DNA from: Bos javanicus
Taxonomy: Eukaryota > Chordata > Mammalia > Artiodactyla > Bovidae
Length of the DNA: 64,000 nt
Direction: 5' to 3'
Assembly (NCBI RefSeq): GCF_032452875.1
Contig: NC_083878.1
Location: 58,819,378-58,883,377 of the forward strand
Each line of letters opens with the position of its first letter. Positions within the stretch are counted from its first letter, which is position 1. Positions 23,131-35,531 of this stretch are shown one piece after another. Made by a program: the position numbers and the translations under genes. The notes under the pieces are model-generated. The model made no database searches. It saw nothing but the letters and a program-made list of their open reading frames with translations, and was not told where the DNA came from.

Positions 23131-23706
23131 AATCTCTAAGCAATTTGACTGTAGAATATAAACCATTGATCAGTCACTAAATCTAGTAAAACAATTTATT
23201 TTGTCACTTGGAAATTGTTTATATCTAGAACCACACACATTTCAAATAAAGACAGCTTTGCCTACTCATCACTAGAGTAGGCTAGCCAAACCAGGCATTG
23301 GAAAAACTCACAGAAGATAGATAATTCAGCTAAGGATTTACTAATAATTAACTGGCATTTAAGATTAATAGAACTGGCCAATTACATTATATGGTTAGTC
23401 AATGTAGATTTCTGACAATTAACTAGGACTAGATTTTCTCTTGTGAGATTCCAGGTATAAAATTCATGCAGTTGAAATGTTGCTTCATGCTCCCACAGTT
23501 CATTCAGAAACTAGAAATGGATATCTCTGCTAATGATTGAGAAAGTTTCTTCATTCCTTTCTGTTCCTTCCCATTCCATCACTTCAAAACCACCAACATA
23601 CATGTTCTATGTGTAGGAAATTTTAGGAACATGCTGAGTTCCAAGCTTTATGGTATTATTTCTGCTAGCATTATTGGAGATTATTGTCCTTTTTGAATTT
23701 TCTAAT
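23131..23706. other. Unique-looking DNA, no feature seen
   Basis: AT-rich, with no ORF or repeat I can name. Confidence 0.5.
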
Positions 23707-23709
23707 TAT

Positions 23710-23712
23710 TAT

Positions 23713-23743
<31 letters not shown>

Positions 23744-23746
23744 TAT
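23710..23746. repeat. (TA)n microsatellite
   Basis: A TA-rich run interrupted by 'cat' units, directly left of a BovB insertion. Confidence 0.95.
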
Positions 23747-24749
23747 TCCCATCTCTGCCTCTTGAGAAATTTGTATGCAGGTCAGGAAGCAACAGTTAGA
23801 ACTGGACATGGAACAACAGACTGGTTCCAAATAGGAAAAGGAGTTTGTCAAGGCTGTATATTGTCACCCTGTTTATTTAACTTATATGCAGAATACATCA
23901 TGAGAAACGCTAGACTGGAAGAAACACAAGCTGGAATCAAGATTGCCGGGAGAAATATCAATCACCTCAGATATGCAGATGACACCACCTTTATGGCAGA
24001 AAGTGAAGAGGAACTCAAAAGCCTCTTGAGGAAAGTGAAAGTGGAGAGTGAAAAAGTTGGCTTAAAGCTCAACATTCAGAAAAGAAAGATCATGGCATCC
24101 GGTCCCATCACTTCATGGGAAATAGATGGGGAAAGAGTGGAAAGTGTCAGACTTTATTTTTCTGGGCTCCAAAATCACTGCAGATGGTGACTGCAGCCAT
24201 GAAATTAAAAGATGCTTACTCCTTGGAAGGAAAGTTATGACCAACCTAGATAACACATTCAAAAGCAGAGACATTACTTTGCCAACAAAGGTTCGTCTAG
24301 TCAAGGCTATTGTTTTTTCCTGTGGTCATGTATGGATGTGAGAGTTGGACTGTGAAGAAGGCTGAGCGCCGAAGAATTGATGCTTTTGAAGTGTGGTGTT
24401 GGAGAAGCCTCTTGAGAGTCCCTTGGACTGCAAGGAGATCCAACCAGTCCATTCTGAAGGAGATCAGCCCTGGGATTTCCTTGGAAGGAATGATGCTAAA
24501 GCTGAAACTCCAATACTTTGGCCACCTCATGCGAAGAGTTGACTCATTGGAAAGACTTGATGCTGGGAGGGATTGGGGGCAAGAGGAGAAGGGGACGACA
24601 GAGGATGAGATGGCTGGATGGCATCACTGACTCGATGGATGTGAGTCTGAGTGAACTCCAGGAGTTGGTGATGGACAGGGAGGCCTGGCGTGCTGCAATT
24701 CATGGGGTTGCAAAGAGTCAGACATGACTGAACAACTGATCTGATCTTA

Positions 24750-24750
<1 letters not shown>
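23747..24750 (+). mobile_element. BovB LINE, 5'-truncated (1.0 kb), between TA repeats
   Basis: Sense BovB from just upstream of motif B to its 3' end with 'ctgatctgatct' terminal units. Coding remnants: 23684-24190 (entered from flanking TA repeat; YADD box intact in HLRYADDTT), 24126-24341 and 24310-24630, in different frames. At the 5' edge a 13-bp piece (tattcccatctct) is in inverted orientation relative to the rest. Confidence 0.92.

Positions 24751-24752
<2 letters not shown>

Positions 24753-24798
<46 letters not shown>
24753..24798. repeat. (TA)n microsatellite
   Basis: About 23 uninterrupted TA units directly after the BovB 3' end. Together with the run at 23710-23746 it probably derives from the same AT-rich target. 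Confidence 0.97.
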
Positions 24799-24802
<4 letters not shown>

Positions 24803-24850
24803 GAAGAAAGTTCAAAGAGGACAATAATTATTGTATACATATATATATAT

Positions 24851-25070
24851 GGGCTTCCCTGGTGTCTCAGAGGTTAAAGCATCTGCCTGGAATGCGGGAG
24901 ACCCAGGTTCCATCCCTGGGTCAGGAAGATCCCCTGGAGAAGGAAATGGCAACCCACTCCAGTACTCTTGCCTGGAAATTCCCATGGAAGGAGGAGCCTT
25001 GTAGGCTACAGTCCTTGGGATCGCAGAGTTGGACACGACTTCACTTTCACTTTCACTTTCACTATCACTA
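24851..25070 (+). mobile_element. Bov-tA SINE with (CACTTT)n tail
   Basis: Complete sense SINE from 'gggcttccctggtgtctcag' through 'gttggacacgacttcac', with a tail of 'tttcac' units. Both sides abut short TA runs, which would mask any target-site duplication. Confidence 0.93.
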
Positions 25071-25194
25071 TATATATATATTTTTTCTGTCTCACTCAAT
25101 GTCATTTGTCATAGTCATTACTTATTATGGTCTAACAAAACATTCCAAAATTAAGTGAAAATAATAATTATGAAAAATAATAATCTCAGAATAA

Positions 25195-25720
25195 AGTGGG
25201 TCAGGAATTTGGGCATGGCTTGATCGGGTCCTCTCAGTCTCAGAACCTCTCCTAAGAGTTCAAAGTGTTTGCCAAGGCATGAGTCATATCAAGGCTCTAC
25301 TGAGAAAGGATCCCCTCCCAAGGTTACTCACTTGGACCTTTAGGAATTGACTCTTTTTGGACTTCTGGCTTCCTTCAGATTTTGCCTATGGGCCTCTTCA
25401 TAGAGCAATTGAGAATATAACAACATGCTTCATCAGAGTGAGCAAGTGAGGAGAGGCAGAGAGAGGAGGAGAGGAAGAGAGAGAGAGGGAGAGAGAGACC
25501 ATAAGAAAGAGGCCTTGAGAGAGAATGTGAACAAGAGGGGAGTTACAGTGTCATCTAATCTTAAAATTTCCATGCTATCACTTTTGCTATATTCCATTAA
25601 TGATCAGCCTCTGGTCCAGTATATACTCTAGGAAAGGAGATGATATGAAGGCATGAACATCAAGATGGAGGGCATAACGTCATTTCAGAAACTGCCTGCC
25701 ATAACCTTGATTTTTATTTA
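25195..25720 (+). mobile_element. Old interspersed repeat, probably MaLR-type LTR
   Basis: Segments such as 'gggcctcttcatagagca' and 'gaaggcatgaacatcaaga' resemble a common mammalian repeat I believe to be a MaLR/MLT-type LTR. The class is uncertain. It contains a purine-rich (GA)n run at 25454-25498. Confidence 0.45.
25454..25498. repeat. (GA)n purine-rich run
   Basis: Interrupted GA/GGA repeat, almost entirely purine on the plus strand. Confidence 0.9.
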
Positions 25721-25727
25721 TTTTCTA

Positions 25728-28328
25728 AAATGTTCTTTTTAAATATTTACTTATTTATTTGACTGCATTAGGTATTAGTTGCAGCATGCAGAATTTTTGT
25801 TGTGCCATGCAAGATCTTTTGGTTGTGGCACAGGGACTCTCTAACCATGGCTTCAGGGCTTGAGTTGTGGCCCATGGGCTGAGATGCTCCAAGGCACGTG
25901 GGATCTTAGCTCCCCAGTATAGATCAGTTCAGTCGCTCAGTCATGTCTGACTTTTTGCAACCACATGAACACAACAAACCCGGCCTCCCTGTCCATCACC
26001 AATTTCCGGAGTCTACCCAAACCCATGTCCATCGAGTCAGTGATGCCATTCAACTATCTCATCCTCTGTCATCTCCTTCTCTTCTTGCCCTCAATCTTTC
26101 CCAGCATCAGGGTCTTTTACAATGAGTCAGCTCTTTGCATCAGGTGGCCAAAGTATTGGAGTTTCAGCTTCAACATAGGCCTTCCAATGAACACCCAGGA
26201 CTGACCTCCTTTAGGATGGACTGGTTGGATCTCCTTGCAGTCCAAAGGACTATCAAGAGTCTTCTCCAACACCACAGTTTAAAAGCATCAATTCTTCAGT
26301 GCTCAGCTTTCTTTATAGTCCAACTCTCCCATCCATACATGACTACTGGAAAAACGATAGCCTTGACTAGATGGACCTTGTTGATAAAGTAATGTCTCTG
26401 CTTTTGAATATGCTATCTAGGTTGGTCATAACTTTCCTTCCAAGGAGTAAGCTTCTTTTAATTTCATGGCTGCAGTCACCATCTGCAGTGATTTGGGAGC
26501 CCCAAAAATAAAGTCAGCCACTGTTTCCACTGCTTCCTCATCTGTTTGCCATGAAGTGATGGGACCGGATGCCATGATCTTAGTTTTCTGAATGTTGAGC
26601 TTTAAGCCAAATTTTTCACTCTCCTCTTTCACTTTCTTTCATCCAGAGGCCCTTTAGTTCTTCAATTTCTGCCATAAGGGTGATGTCATCTGCATATTTG
26701 AGGTTATTGATATTTCTCCCAGAAATCTTGACCCCAGCTTGTGCTTCTTCCAGTCCAGCGTTTCTCATGATGTACTCTGCATAGAAGTTAAATAAGCAGG
26801 GTGACAATATACAGCCTTGATGTACTCCTTTTCCTATTTGAAACCAGTCTGCTGTTCCATGTCCAGTTTTAACTGTTGCTTCCTGACCTGCATACAGGTT
26901 TCTCAGGAGGCAGGTCATGTGGTCTGGTATTCCCATCCCCTTCAGAATTTTCCACAGTTTATTGTGATCCACACAGTCAAAGGCTTTGGCATAGTCAATA
27001 AAGCAGGAATAGATGTTTTTCTAGAACTCTCTTGCTTTTTGATGATCCAGCGAATGTTGGAAATTTGATCTTTGGTTCCTCTGCCTTTTCTAAAACCAAC
27101 TTGAACATCTGGAAGTTTACGGTTCATGCATTGCTGAAGCCTGACTTGGAGAATTTTGAGCATTACTTTACTAGCATGTGAGATGAGTGCAATTGTGCGG
27201 TAGTTTGAGAATTCTTTGGCATTGCCTTTCTTTGGGATTGGAATGAAAACTGACCTTTTCCAGTCCTGTGGCCACTGCTGAGTTTTCCAAATTTGCTGAC
27301 ATATTTAGTACAGCACTTTCACAGCATCATCTTTTAGGATTTGAAATAGCTCAACCGGAATTCCATCACCTCCACTAGGTTTGTTCATAGTGATACTTCC
27401 TAAGGCCCACTTGACTTCACATTCCAGAATTTCTTGCTCTAGGTGAGTGTGAGTGATCACACCATCATGATTATCTGGGTCATGAAGACCTTTTTTGTAC
27501 AGTTCTTCTGTATTTTCTTGCCACCTCTTCTTAATATCTTCTGCTTCTGTTAAGTCTATAAAATTTCTGTCCTTTATTGAGCCCATCTTTTCATGAAATG
27601 TTCCCTTGGTATCTCTCATTTTCTTGAAGAGATCTCTAGTGTTTCCCATTCTGTTGTTTTCCTCTATTTCTTTGCCTTGATTGCTGAGGAAGGCTTTCTT
27701 ATCTCTTCTTGCTATTCTTTGGAACTCTTCATTCAGAGGCTTACATCTTTCCTTTTCTCCTTTGCTTTTTGCTTCTCTTCTTTTCACAGCTATTTGTAAG
27801 GCCTCCTCAGACAGTCATTTTGCTTTTTTGTATTTCTTTTTTTGGAGATGTTCTTGTTTCCTGTCTCCTGTACAATGTCATGAACCTCAGTCCATAGTTT
27901 ATCAGGCACTCTATTTATCAGATCCAGTCCCTTAAATCTATTTTTCACTTCCACTGTTTAGTCATAAGGGATTTGATTTAGGTCATACCTGAATAGTCTA
28001 GTGGTTTTCCCCACTTTCTTCAATTTAAGTCTGAATTTGGCAATAAGGAGTTCATGGTCTGAGCCACAGTCAGCTCCTGGGCTTGTTTTTGCTGACTGTA
28101 TAGAGCTTCTCCATCTTTGTCTGCAAAAAATATAATCAATCTGATTTCAGTGTTGACCATCTGGTGATGTCCATGTGTAGAGTCTTCTCTTGTGTTGTTG
28201 GAAGAGGGTGTTTGCTATGACCAGTGCATTCTCTTGGCAAAACTCTTAATTTCCCAACCAGGGATTAAACCTGTGTCCTCTGCATTGCAAGGTGGATTCT
28301 TAACTGCCGGACCACCAGAGAAGTCTTC
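25728..28328 (-). mobile_element. CHR-type SINE split by a BovB
   Basis: The antisense SINE body is found in two parts, 25728-25915 and 28244-28328 (right part ends at the head, 'ggaccaccagagaagtc'). They join into one CHR-type element when the BovB at 25916-28243 is removed. The junction bases tcttagctccc (25904-25914) and tcttaattt (28244 onward) look like a diverged target-site duplication. Confidence 0.8.
25916..28243 (-). mobile_element. BovB LINE, 5'-truncated in the endonuclease (2.3 kb)
   Basis: Antisense copy from 'gatcagttcagtcgctcag' (3' end) to the C-terminal endonuclease region. Coding remnants on the minus strand: linker and fingers 27305-27787 (160 codons), palm 26616-26972 with motif B KGVHQGCILSP, and 26426-26632. 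The YADD box reads YADD (LKYADDIT), but frames are broken around it. It interrupts a CHR SINE. Confidence 0.93.
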
Positions 28329-28418
28329 ACGATCTCTATTTTTAGATATTTATCACTCACCCATATATTTGCTTCCATTCTGGTGCTGAAAATTTCTTTT
28401 AAAACTTCTAGATATAAG

Positions 28419-29090
28419 TGTCTGTTATTCATGATGAATGTAAACCAATATAGACATCACAGAGAACAGTATGGAGATTCCTTTAAAAAATAGGAATTAA
28501 TCTACTATGTGACTCAGCAACCCCATGACTGGGCATATACCCTGAGAAGACCGTAATAGAAAAAGACTATGTTCATAGAAGCACTACTAATAGCCAGGAC
28601 ATGGAAGCAACCTAGATGTCCATTGACAGATGAATGGATAAAGAAAATGTGGTACATATATGCAATGGAATATTAATCATAAAAGGAATGAATTTGAGTC
28701 AGTTCTAGCTAAGTGGATGAACCTAGAACTTGTTATATAGAGTAAGTCAGAAAGAGAAAACAAGTAAATACATTAATGCATACATATGGAGTCTAGAAAA
28801 ATGGTAATGATGAACCTATTTGCAGGGAAGGAATGGAGATGCAGATGCAGAGAATGGACATGTGGACACAGTGGGGAAGGGAGAGGAGACAAATGGAAAA
28901 AGCAGCATCAACATATCTATACTGTCAAATGCAAGATGAAGAGCTGGTAGCACAGGAAGCCCAGTCTGGCACTCTGATGACCTGGAGGAATGGGATGGCT
29001 GGAGGGGAGGGAGGCTAGGGAGGGAGGGGAAGTGTTGTAAGGCAGAAATTAACACAGCATTGCAAAAGTATTTTAAAAATTAAAATAAAG
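28419..29090 (+). mobile_element. L1 LINE 3' end (0.67 kb)
   Basis: Sense L1 from the C-terminal ORF2 region ('gtatggagattcctttaaaa') to an A-rich tail ('attaaaataaag'). It is flanked by a perfect 9-bp target-site duplication, agatataag, at 28410-28418 and 29091-29099. The 3' UTR is a lineage-specific ruminant type. Frames are broken. Confidence 0.9.
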
Positions 29091-29109
29091 AGATATAAGA
29101 AAATGAAAA

Positions 29110-30785
29110 CCTAAAAGTTTGATGGTAGTAAAAACACATAAAGTTAACCATTTAATCATTAAGCATATATTTCAGTAAAGTATATTTCCATTATTGTATA
29201 ACTAAGTTTCAGAACTGTTTTCATCTTGCATAACTATAGCTTTATACCCCGTAACCAACACCTTCTATTCCCCACTTTCCAATAAACCCTGGCAACTACA
29301 GCCTCCTTTCTGTCTTATAAATTTTATCACTTTAATTAGTTTACATAAGTAGTATAATACAGTATTTATCTTTTTGTGACTGGATTATTTCACTTAGCAA
29401 AATGTTTTCTAGGTTCATCTATGTTGTAGAACGTATCAGAATTTCTTTCCTTTTTATGGTTGAATATTATTCCAAAGTATAGACCATATATATATATATA
29501 TTTAGCCTTTTACTCATTGACAGGCACTTGAATTGATTTCACATTTTGGTTATTATGAATGATGCTACTATAAACATGGATGTACAAATATATCTTTAAG
29601 GCCCTTCTTAAAAATATCTTGTGTTTATAACCAGAAGTGGCAATTCAATTTTTATTTTATTTGAAAAACCACCATACTGTCTTCCATAACAGCTACTTTA
29701 TTTTACTTTCCAATGAATGGTGCACAGAGGTTCTAATTTCTCCATATTCTCACCAACATCTTATTTTCTGTGTTTATATTTGTCTTGGGTAGTAACTACC
29801 ATAAAGGATGTGAGGTGGTATCACATTGTGGCTTTGCTTTATATTTCCCTAATGATTAGTGATATTAAGCATCTTTTCATGTGCTTATTTCACATTTGCA
29901 TTTTTCCTTGGAGAAATAGCTATTTAAATTATTTTCCCATTTTTAATTAGGTTTTTGTGCATGTATTGACTTGTATGTAGTTCTTCACCCATTCTGGATA
30001 TTAACCCTTTATCAGGTATGTGATTTGCAAATATCATCTCCCATTCTATAGGCTGCCTTTTCACTCTGTTGATTGTGTCCTTCAATGCAGAGAAGTGTTT
30101 AATTTTCCTGTAGAGAAGCATTTAATTTTCATGTAGCCTAGTTTATCTGTATGGGCTTTCTTGCTTGTGGTTAGGTGTCATATCTAAAAATTCATTGTCA
30201 CTTCAATACTTCAATACTATCCAAAGCAGTCTAAGATTCAAAGCACTCTCAATCAAAAGTCCATGTGTTTTTTTTTTTTTTTTTTGGTGGTGGGGGAAGG
30301 GGTCAGAAACCTGGCGACCCACTCCAGTACTCCTGCCTGCAAAATCCCTTGGATGGAGGAGCCTGGTAGCCTGCAGTCCATGGGGTCGCTAAGAGTCGGA
30401 CACGACTGAGCGACTTCACTTTCACTTTTCACTTTCATGCATTGGAGAAGGAAATGGCAACTCACTCCAGTGTTCTTGCCTGGAGAATCCCAGGGACGGG
30501 CTGCCGTCTATGGGGTCGCACAGAGTCAGACACGACTGATGCAACTTAGCAGCAGCAGCAGCAGCAGAAACAGCATAATTCATCCTTAAATTTATACAGA
30601 ATCTCAAGCTATCTGGAATAGCCAAAATAATTTTGAAAAAGAACAAATTTGAAGACCACACACTTCCAGATTTCCAAACTTATAGAGTTACAGTAATCGC
30701 AACAGTGTGGTACTGGTGTAGAGGTATACATATAGGCCATTGAAATTGAATAAAGAGCCTTAAAATATTAGCTATCTGGATATCC
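29110..30785 (-). mobile_element. Old L1 with inverted 5' segment, interrupted by Bov-A2
   Basis: 29110-30180 reads as antisense L1, from the 3' end to ORF2 (for example minus 29924-30121, a C-terminal ORF2 piece). 30185-30262 and 30570-30785 read as sense L1 ORF2 lying just upstream of that piece in a normal L1 ('actatccaaagcag...' and 'caacagtgtggtactgg'). This head-to-head order matches a 5' inversion by twin priming. A Bov-A2 SINE later split the inverted part. Confidence 0.72.
30285..30567 (+). mobile_element. Bov-A2 SINE with (AGC)n tail
   Basis: Two Bov-A units in tandem joined by the linker 'cttcactttcacttttcac', ending in about six AGC units. The first unit's left end is replaced by a poly-T and G-rich run (30269-30303). 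Confidence 0.9.
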
Positions 30786-30939
30786 CTTAGCCCAATCAAG
30801 CTGAAACATAAAGTTAACATATATGCAAATATGTATAACTATATAATTTATATTTATATCACTAGTTCTCCCATTTGTCATGTATATTGAAAAAAGAAAT
30901 GACACTGCAGAGCTTATATCTTACATATGTCACCTCTAT

Positions 30940-33130
30940 ATGTTAATAGCCCATGTGCACTGGAAAAAAACATGTATTCTGCTGTTAGTCAGTGGATTGT
31001 TCCTTAATTAGGTGAAACAGGTTCACTTAACAGATTGAAGAGCAAATAATATTCTCCAGATATTTTCTATTTGTACTATCTTTCTACTTATTCTATCCTT
31101 CCTGAGAGAGAAGCATTTAAATCCTCAACCAAATTTCTTGATTTTTAAAATCTGCTTTCAGTTCTATTACTTTTTGCATTATGAATTCTGAAATCCTGTT
31201 AGTAGGTGCAAAAATGCTTAGGATTATTACATCTTCTGGATGAATTAAACTCTCTTATTTTGAAATGACCCCCAGTATCCCTGAAAATATTACTAAGTCA
31301 TTAATATAGTTAATCAAGATTTCTTTTAGATTAACGTTTGTAAAGTATACTTTTTCCCCATCCTTTTACTTTCAATCCATTGATAACTTTATGTTTAAAA
31401 TGATTTTTCTTTAGACAGCATATAGTTGGGTCTAGTGTTTATATTCAGTCTGATAATATCTTTCTTAATTGTCATGTTTAGACTGTGCATTTTATACTAC
31501 TGATATGGTTAGACTAAAACCTGGCAAATTCCTAGTTGTTTTCTATTTGTCATATCTGTTCTTTGTTCTGGTTTTCCTCTTTTACACTGTTTTTTGAATG
31601 ATTGGGTATACCTTTTATTGTTCCACTTTAACTACAATATTGCTTGCTTATTTATTTTCTTGTCACAATCTACATTCGAGTAATACTCAAATCTGATGCA
31701 ATTTTGTGCAGTATACACAAGTATACACAGTAGTATACTTTTATTTCCTCCCTCTCCTCTTTTGTATTATTGTATTATCTTTACATATGTTACATTTACA
31801 ATGGATTTCTACTATTTTTGCTTGGACAGGACATTCAATTATATTTAAAGTGATTAAAAATAAAAATACTTTATCATTTTTAAAACCATTGAGACCATTT
31901 CTGAAGCTCTTTATTTCAAATTTATTTGTGATATATTCCTTTCCTCTGAAGAATTTTAACATTTCTTACAGTGTAAGTATGCTGGTAATGGATCTTCTTA
32001 GTAATTTTTTTATCTAGAAAATATTTGTTTTAATTTAGAAAGCTTACGTTACTGAATATATCTTGGTTTGACTTTTTGTTTTGATTTATTTCAGTATTTT
32101 AATGATGCTTTTTTTTTGTATTCTAGATGCACAGTTTCTGAAGTCTACTCTAATTCTTGCCTTTGATCTTCTATCAGTATATTTCTTCTTTCAAATGGCT
32201 GCCTGCAAATTTGACCCTGTATCTTTGATTTTAAGCAACTTAAATATATTGTCTAACAGTGTTTTAGTTTTTGCTTTGTTTTTAATATTTATTTTGCTTA
32301 GATCTCTGCATATAATTTTCCTTCTACCAGCAGAAGATCACTATTAATATTACCTGTTACTTGGTTTTTCCTAGCATGGTTTTGAGGGGGAAAAGGGGCA
32401 GATCTCTGTTTTCATGATTGACTTTCAGCATTAGACAAACACTGTTATCTTTGCAGTGATACTTCTCTTTGCAGTGTCTCCTATGCATAGCAGACAAACT
32501 GTCTTCTTTCTTGGGTACTTTTCAGAGAGAATGTCCTACTCTCCTCCAAAGCTGAGAGACTGCCAAATGTGTTACTTTAGCTTTTGCATCCAAAAGCTGT
32601 TCCACTCATAGTGTTAGGGTTATTATTATTATTTTTCCTTTGCTCTTTTCTCAGTCACAGTGATTTTTACCTGTGCCCTGGGGCATCCAGAGCTTGCTGC
32701 TCCTTCCAGACAGCCTGGAGATTTTGAATAGTAGACAAGAAGGATTTAGATGGAGCTCTGTGCCTTTCCTCTCATAGTGGCAATCTCTTTCTCCAGATTT
32801 ACCCAACCAGAAGAGGCTCTCTGATGTTGCTCATTATGTTCCCTATCTTGTTAAGTGAGGACTTGATGGAAGTTCATGAAAAAGAGTCCCAGAGTGGGTG
32901 TAAATTCCCTCATGTCTGTAATGCCTAGTGATTCTATACTTGTATTATAGTTCACTCTCAAACTTTAGAAGTTCATTAAAATTTTAGACCGAATTATTCT
33001 TACTTGCTAGTGGGGCACTTTGTGTCTCTCCTCCTCATCCTCTGTAGCAAGTTAACTGTGCTTGCAAACCATGTCCTTTGTGCAGAGGTGGGGAGGTTCT
33101 TAAATTTTAAACTATATTGTAACCATGTGT
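30940..33130 (-). mobile_element. Old L1 LINE, antisense
   Basis: Reverse complement of L1 ORF2 from the reverse transcriptase/endonuclease side ('catgtattctgctgttagtc' near 30972, 'gcatatagttgggtctagtg' near 31420), then through ORF1 toward the 5' UTR around 32640-33060. Strongly diverged, no intact frame. The boundaries are approximate. Confidence 0.65.
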
Positions 33131-33289
33131 GTTCACCAATCTGGATTTAAGAAAGTTATAATTTTTGTACTCTGTCTGATTTTGTTGTTGGGAGTTAGGT
33201 TTTTAACAGATCTTTGTATCTTTGATGAAAACAGAACTCTTGCAGCAGTACTAAGCATATAACTATAATGCAAAAATGGTATATCAAAC

Positions 33290-33520
33290 ATGTAACTATA
33301 GTTGAGAACCCCATAAACTTGAGCAATGTGCATAACTTCTAATGCTATGGCTTTCAATCCTGAGTTCTGATAAGAATCAATGGGTATATTTTTAAAAAAT
33401 ATTTATGCCAAATCCTAATCTTCAGAGATTCTTAATTAATTGGTGTGAGCAGAGCCCCAGACATGGGTATTTATTAAAATCTACCTTGGTGATTCTAATG
33501 AGCAGCTAAGGTTAAGATCA
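33290..33520 (+). mobile_element. MER5-like hAT-Charlie relic
   Basis: Carries the paired MER5 pattern: 'gattcttaattaattgg' in the middle, and 'ttggtgattctaatgagcag' followed by 'gatcactgctcta' at the right end. Non-autonomous and old. Confidence 0.75.
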
Positions 33521-33990
33521 CTGCTCTAATCATTCTAAAGGTTCCTATAAGTGTGTGAAATAACAAATCTTTCCATATGAGCCATAATGTTCTTAAATCA
33601 ATTATAATCACAAACTTATTTGAAGATATTCATCTTACCTCCTTCAGTGAAACCAACCAAGGTCATATTTTTTACACCTGCGGAAACATATTCTACCTGA
33701 GGCCACATCCAAGTTGTAGTCACAGGTTATTTGAAATCATTAGAGTGATTTGTCTTTGTGAGCTAATGAGATAAATATCTTTTCCAAGGGGTTAAATCAT
33801 CCTCACTGGGCTATTCTGTTATCATGGTTAGGTAGACTAGTTAGCTGAGGTTCTTGTGAGTAGTCTGCATAGAATATCAGAAAATATGAAGGGGGATAGA
33901 AACAACAGAATATGTATCTCTTTTGTACGATCTGGTTTTTCATGACCAGTTCAATAGATGTGACCTTTGTATTATCAGATAAATCATGTA
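33521..33990. other. Unique-looking DNA, no feature seen
   Basis: No ORF, repeat or regulatory pattern I can support. Confidence 0.5.
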
Positions 33991-33995
33991 CTATA

Positions 33996-34142
33996 TCCCA
34001 CGTGGCACAGTGGTAAAGAACTCACCTACCAATGAAGGAAACATAAGAGATGCCAGTTCAATCCCTGGGTCTGGAAGGTTCCCTGGAGTAGAAAATCGTA
34101 ACCCACTCCAATATTCTTGTGGGACATGACTGAGCATGCATG
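33996..34142 (+). mobile_element. Bov-tA SINE, diverged
   Basis: Sense tRNA-like head ('cacagtggtaaagaactc') and part of the Bov-A unit, with an internal deletion before 'gggacatgactgagcatgca'. Confidence 0.85.
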
Positions 34143-34319
34143 ATACAATAAGATACAACATATAAGCTACAATAAGCTGTCACATACATGCTACTCAGAA
34201 AACATGCTACTTAGAGAAATAAGTCAAATAATTAGCAGATAAGTTTCATGAACAGGAGTTATCCTCTGATTTTTTGATTTACAATAACACTTTAAATAAA
34301 TGTTCTTAATTGTTAAGCT

Positions 34320-34528
34320 GAGCTTCCCTAGCAACTCAGTGAAGAATACACTTGCCAATGCAGGAGACATGGGTTTGATCCCTGGGTCAGGAAGACCCCC
34401 TGGAGAAAGAAATAACAACCCATTCCATTATTCTTGCCTGAGATATCCCATGGACAGTGGGGTCTGGTAGGGTATATCCATGGAGTCACAAAAAAGTCAG
34501 ATACAACTTCACACAAAACAAAGGCAAC
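34320..34528 (+). mobile_element. Bov-tA SINE
   Basis: Complete but diverged sense SINE. It is flanked by a perfect 12-bp target-site duplication, aattgttaagct, at 34308-34319 and 34529-34540. Confidence 0.93.
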
Positions 34529-34540
34529 AATTGTTAAGCT

Positions 34541-35530
34541 ATCAAATTGTATATGAATTTATTAGTGAGTAAAAGCATTGGAATTTTGTAGTTAGTGATA
34601 TAAATATCTTGAAATGTAAAATTCAGGATGTAGAAACATAAAAGATCAAAATATTGTATCATAAATGCAATTAGAAACATAAAAGTTAAGTACAGCATGA
34701 TTTAAAGATTTCCAAGAGTTTATACTATTAACAAAATTAAGGATGTCAACTCTGAATTTTATAGAGATAACTTCAATATTTTAAGATTTCTTATAACTGA
34801 GCTGGATTGAAGAGTCTCCCAGAAGTCCAGATTGTTTCATAAAGTGCTATAAAACTAGTCTCCCAGTTAGGAATTTGTCAAGGAAGATTAAAGGTTGATC
34901 AGAAAGGAGAGCAAAGTGGTAGGTTTTAACTTTTTCAGCAAGGTCCAAGCCTCCAAATACTTCATAAACACTTTATTTCTATAGAAAAACTAAATTTAAA
35001 ATTGTAATTTATCATAAGATTTGTAACCCAGGAAGGTAGATTTCTAACCATGACTTATCCTAGAAAGCTAAAAAGTCTCAAGGAAAGCAATCTCTTTATA
35101 TATCATCTATCTATAAATCTATTTTATACATATTTAATTTTATTTTAAAGACTTTTTTCTTGTTATAGTTTTGCTATACTTTCTAAAGACAAATAATTGA
35201 GCTAATTAGTTCATCTGACAACTCACCTCAGAACTTAAACAGTTTCACTCAACTACAAAAATATTAACATAAAAATATGATTTTTAAAATGTAAATATAT
35301 TCAACACTTTGAAGAACCATTTACTTTAGGCATATTTTAATTTTTTTCTATTAAATTTTTGACTTAGCAGTGGGAATAACCTTATATAATTAATAAATGT
35401 TCATGACTGTATATTCACATTGCCTTTTACAAAACTTTAAGATTATGTCACATTTTTGCCTTTGGCAAAATAATAAGGGGGATTCAGAGATTTCCTGTCT
35501 TATGTTCAATCTGTATCAATAGACTAAAAG
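34541..35530. other. AT-rich unique DNA, no feature seen
   Basis: Very AT-rich; I see no coding or repeat signal. Confidence 0.55.
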
Positions 35531-35531
35531 G

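Noticed and set aside
22267..25070. tRNA-like sequences as possible tRNA genes
   Set aside because: They are heads of Bov-tA SINEs with Bov-A units attached. No intact tRNA gene is visible.
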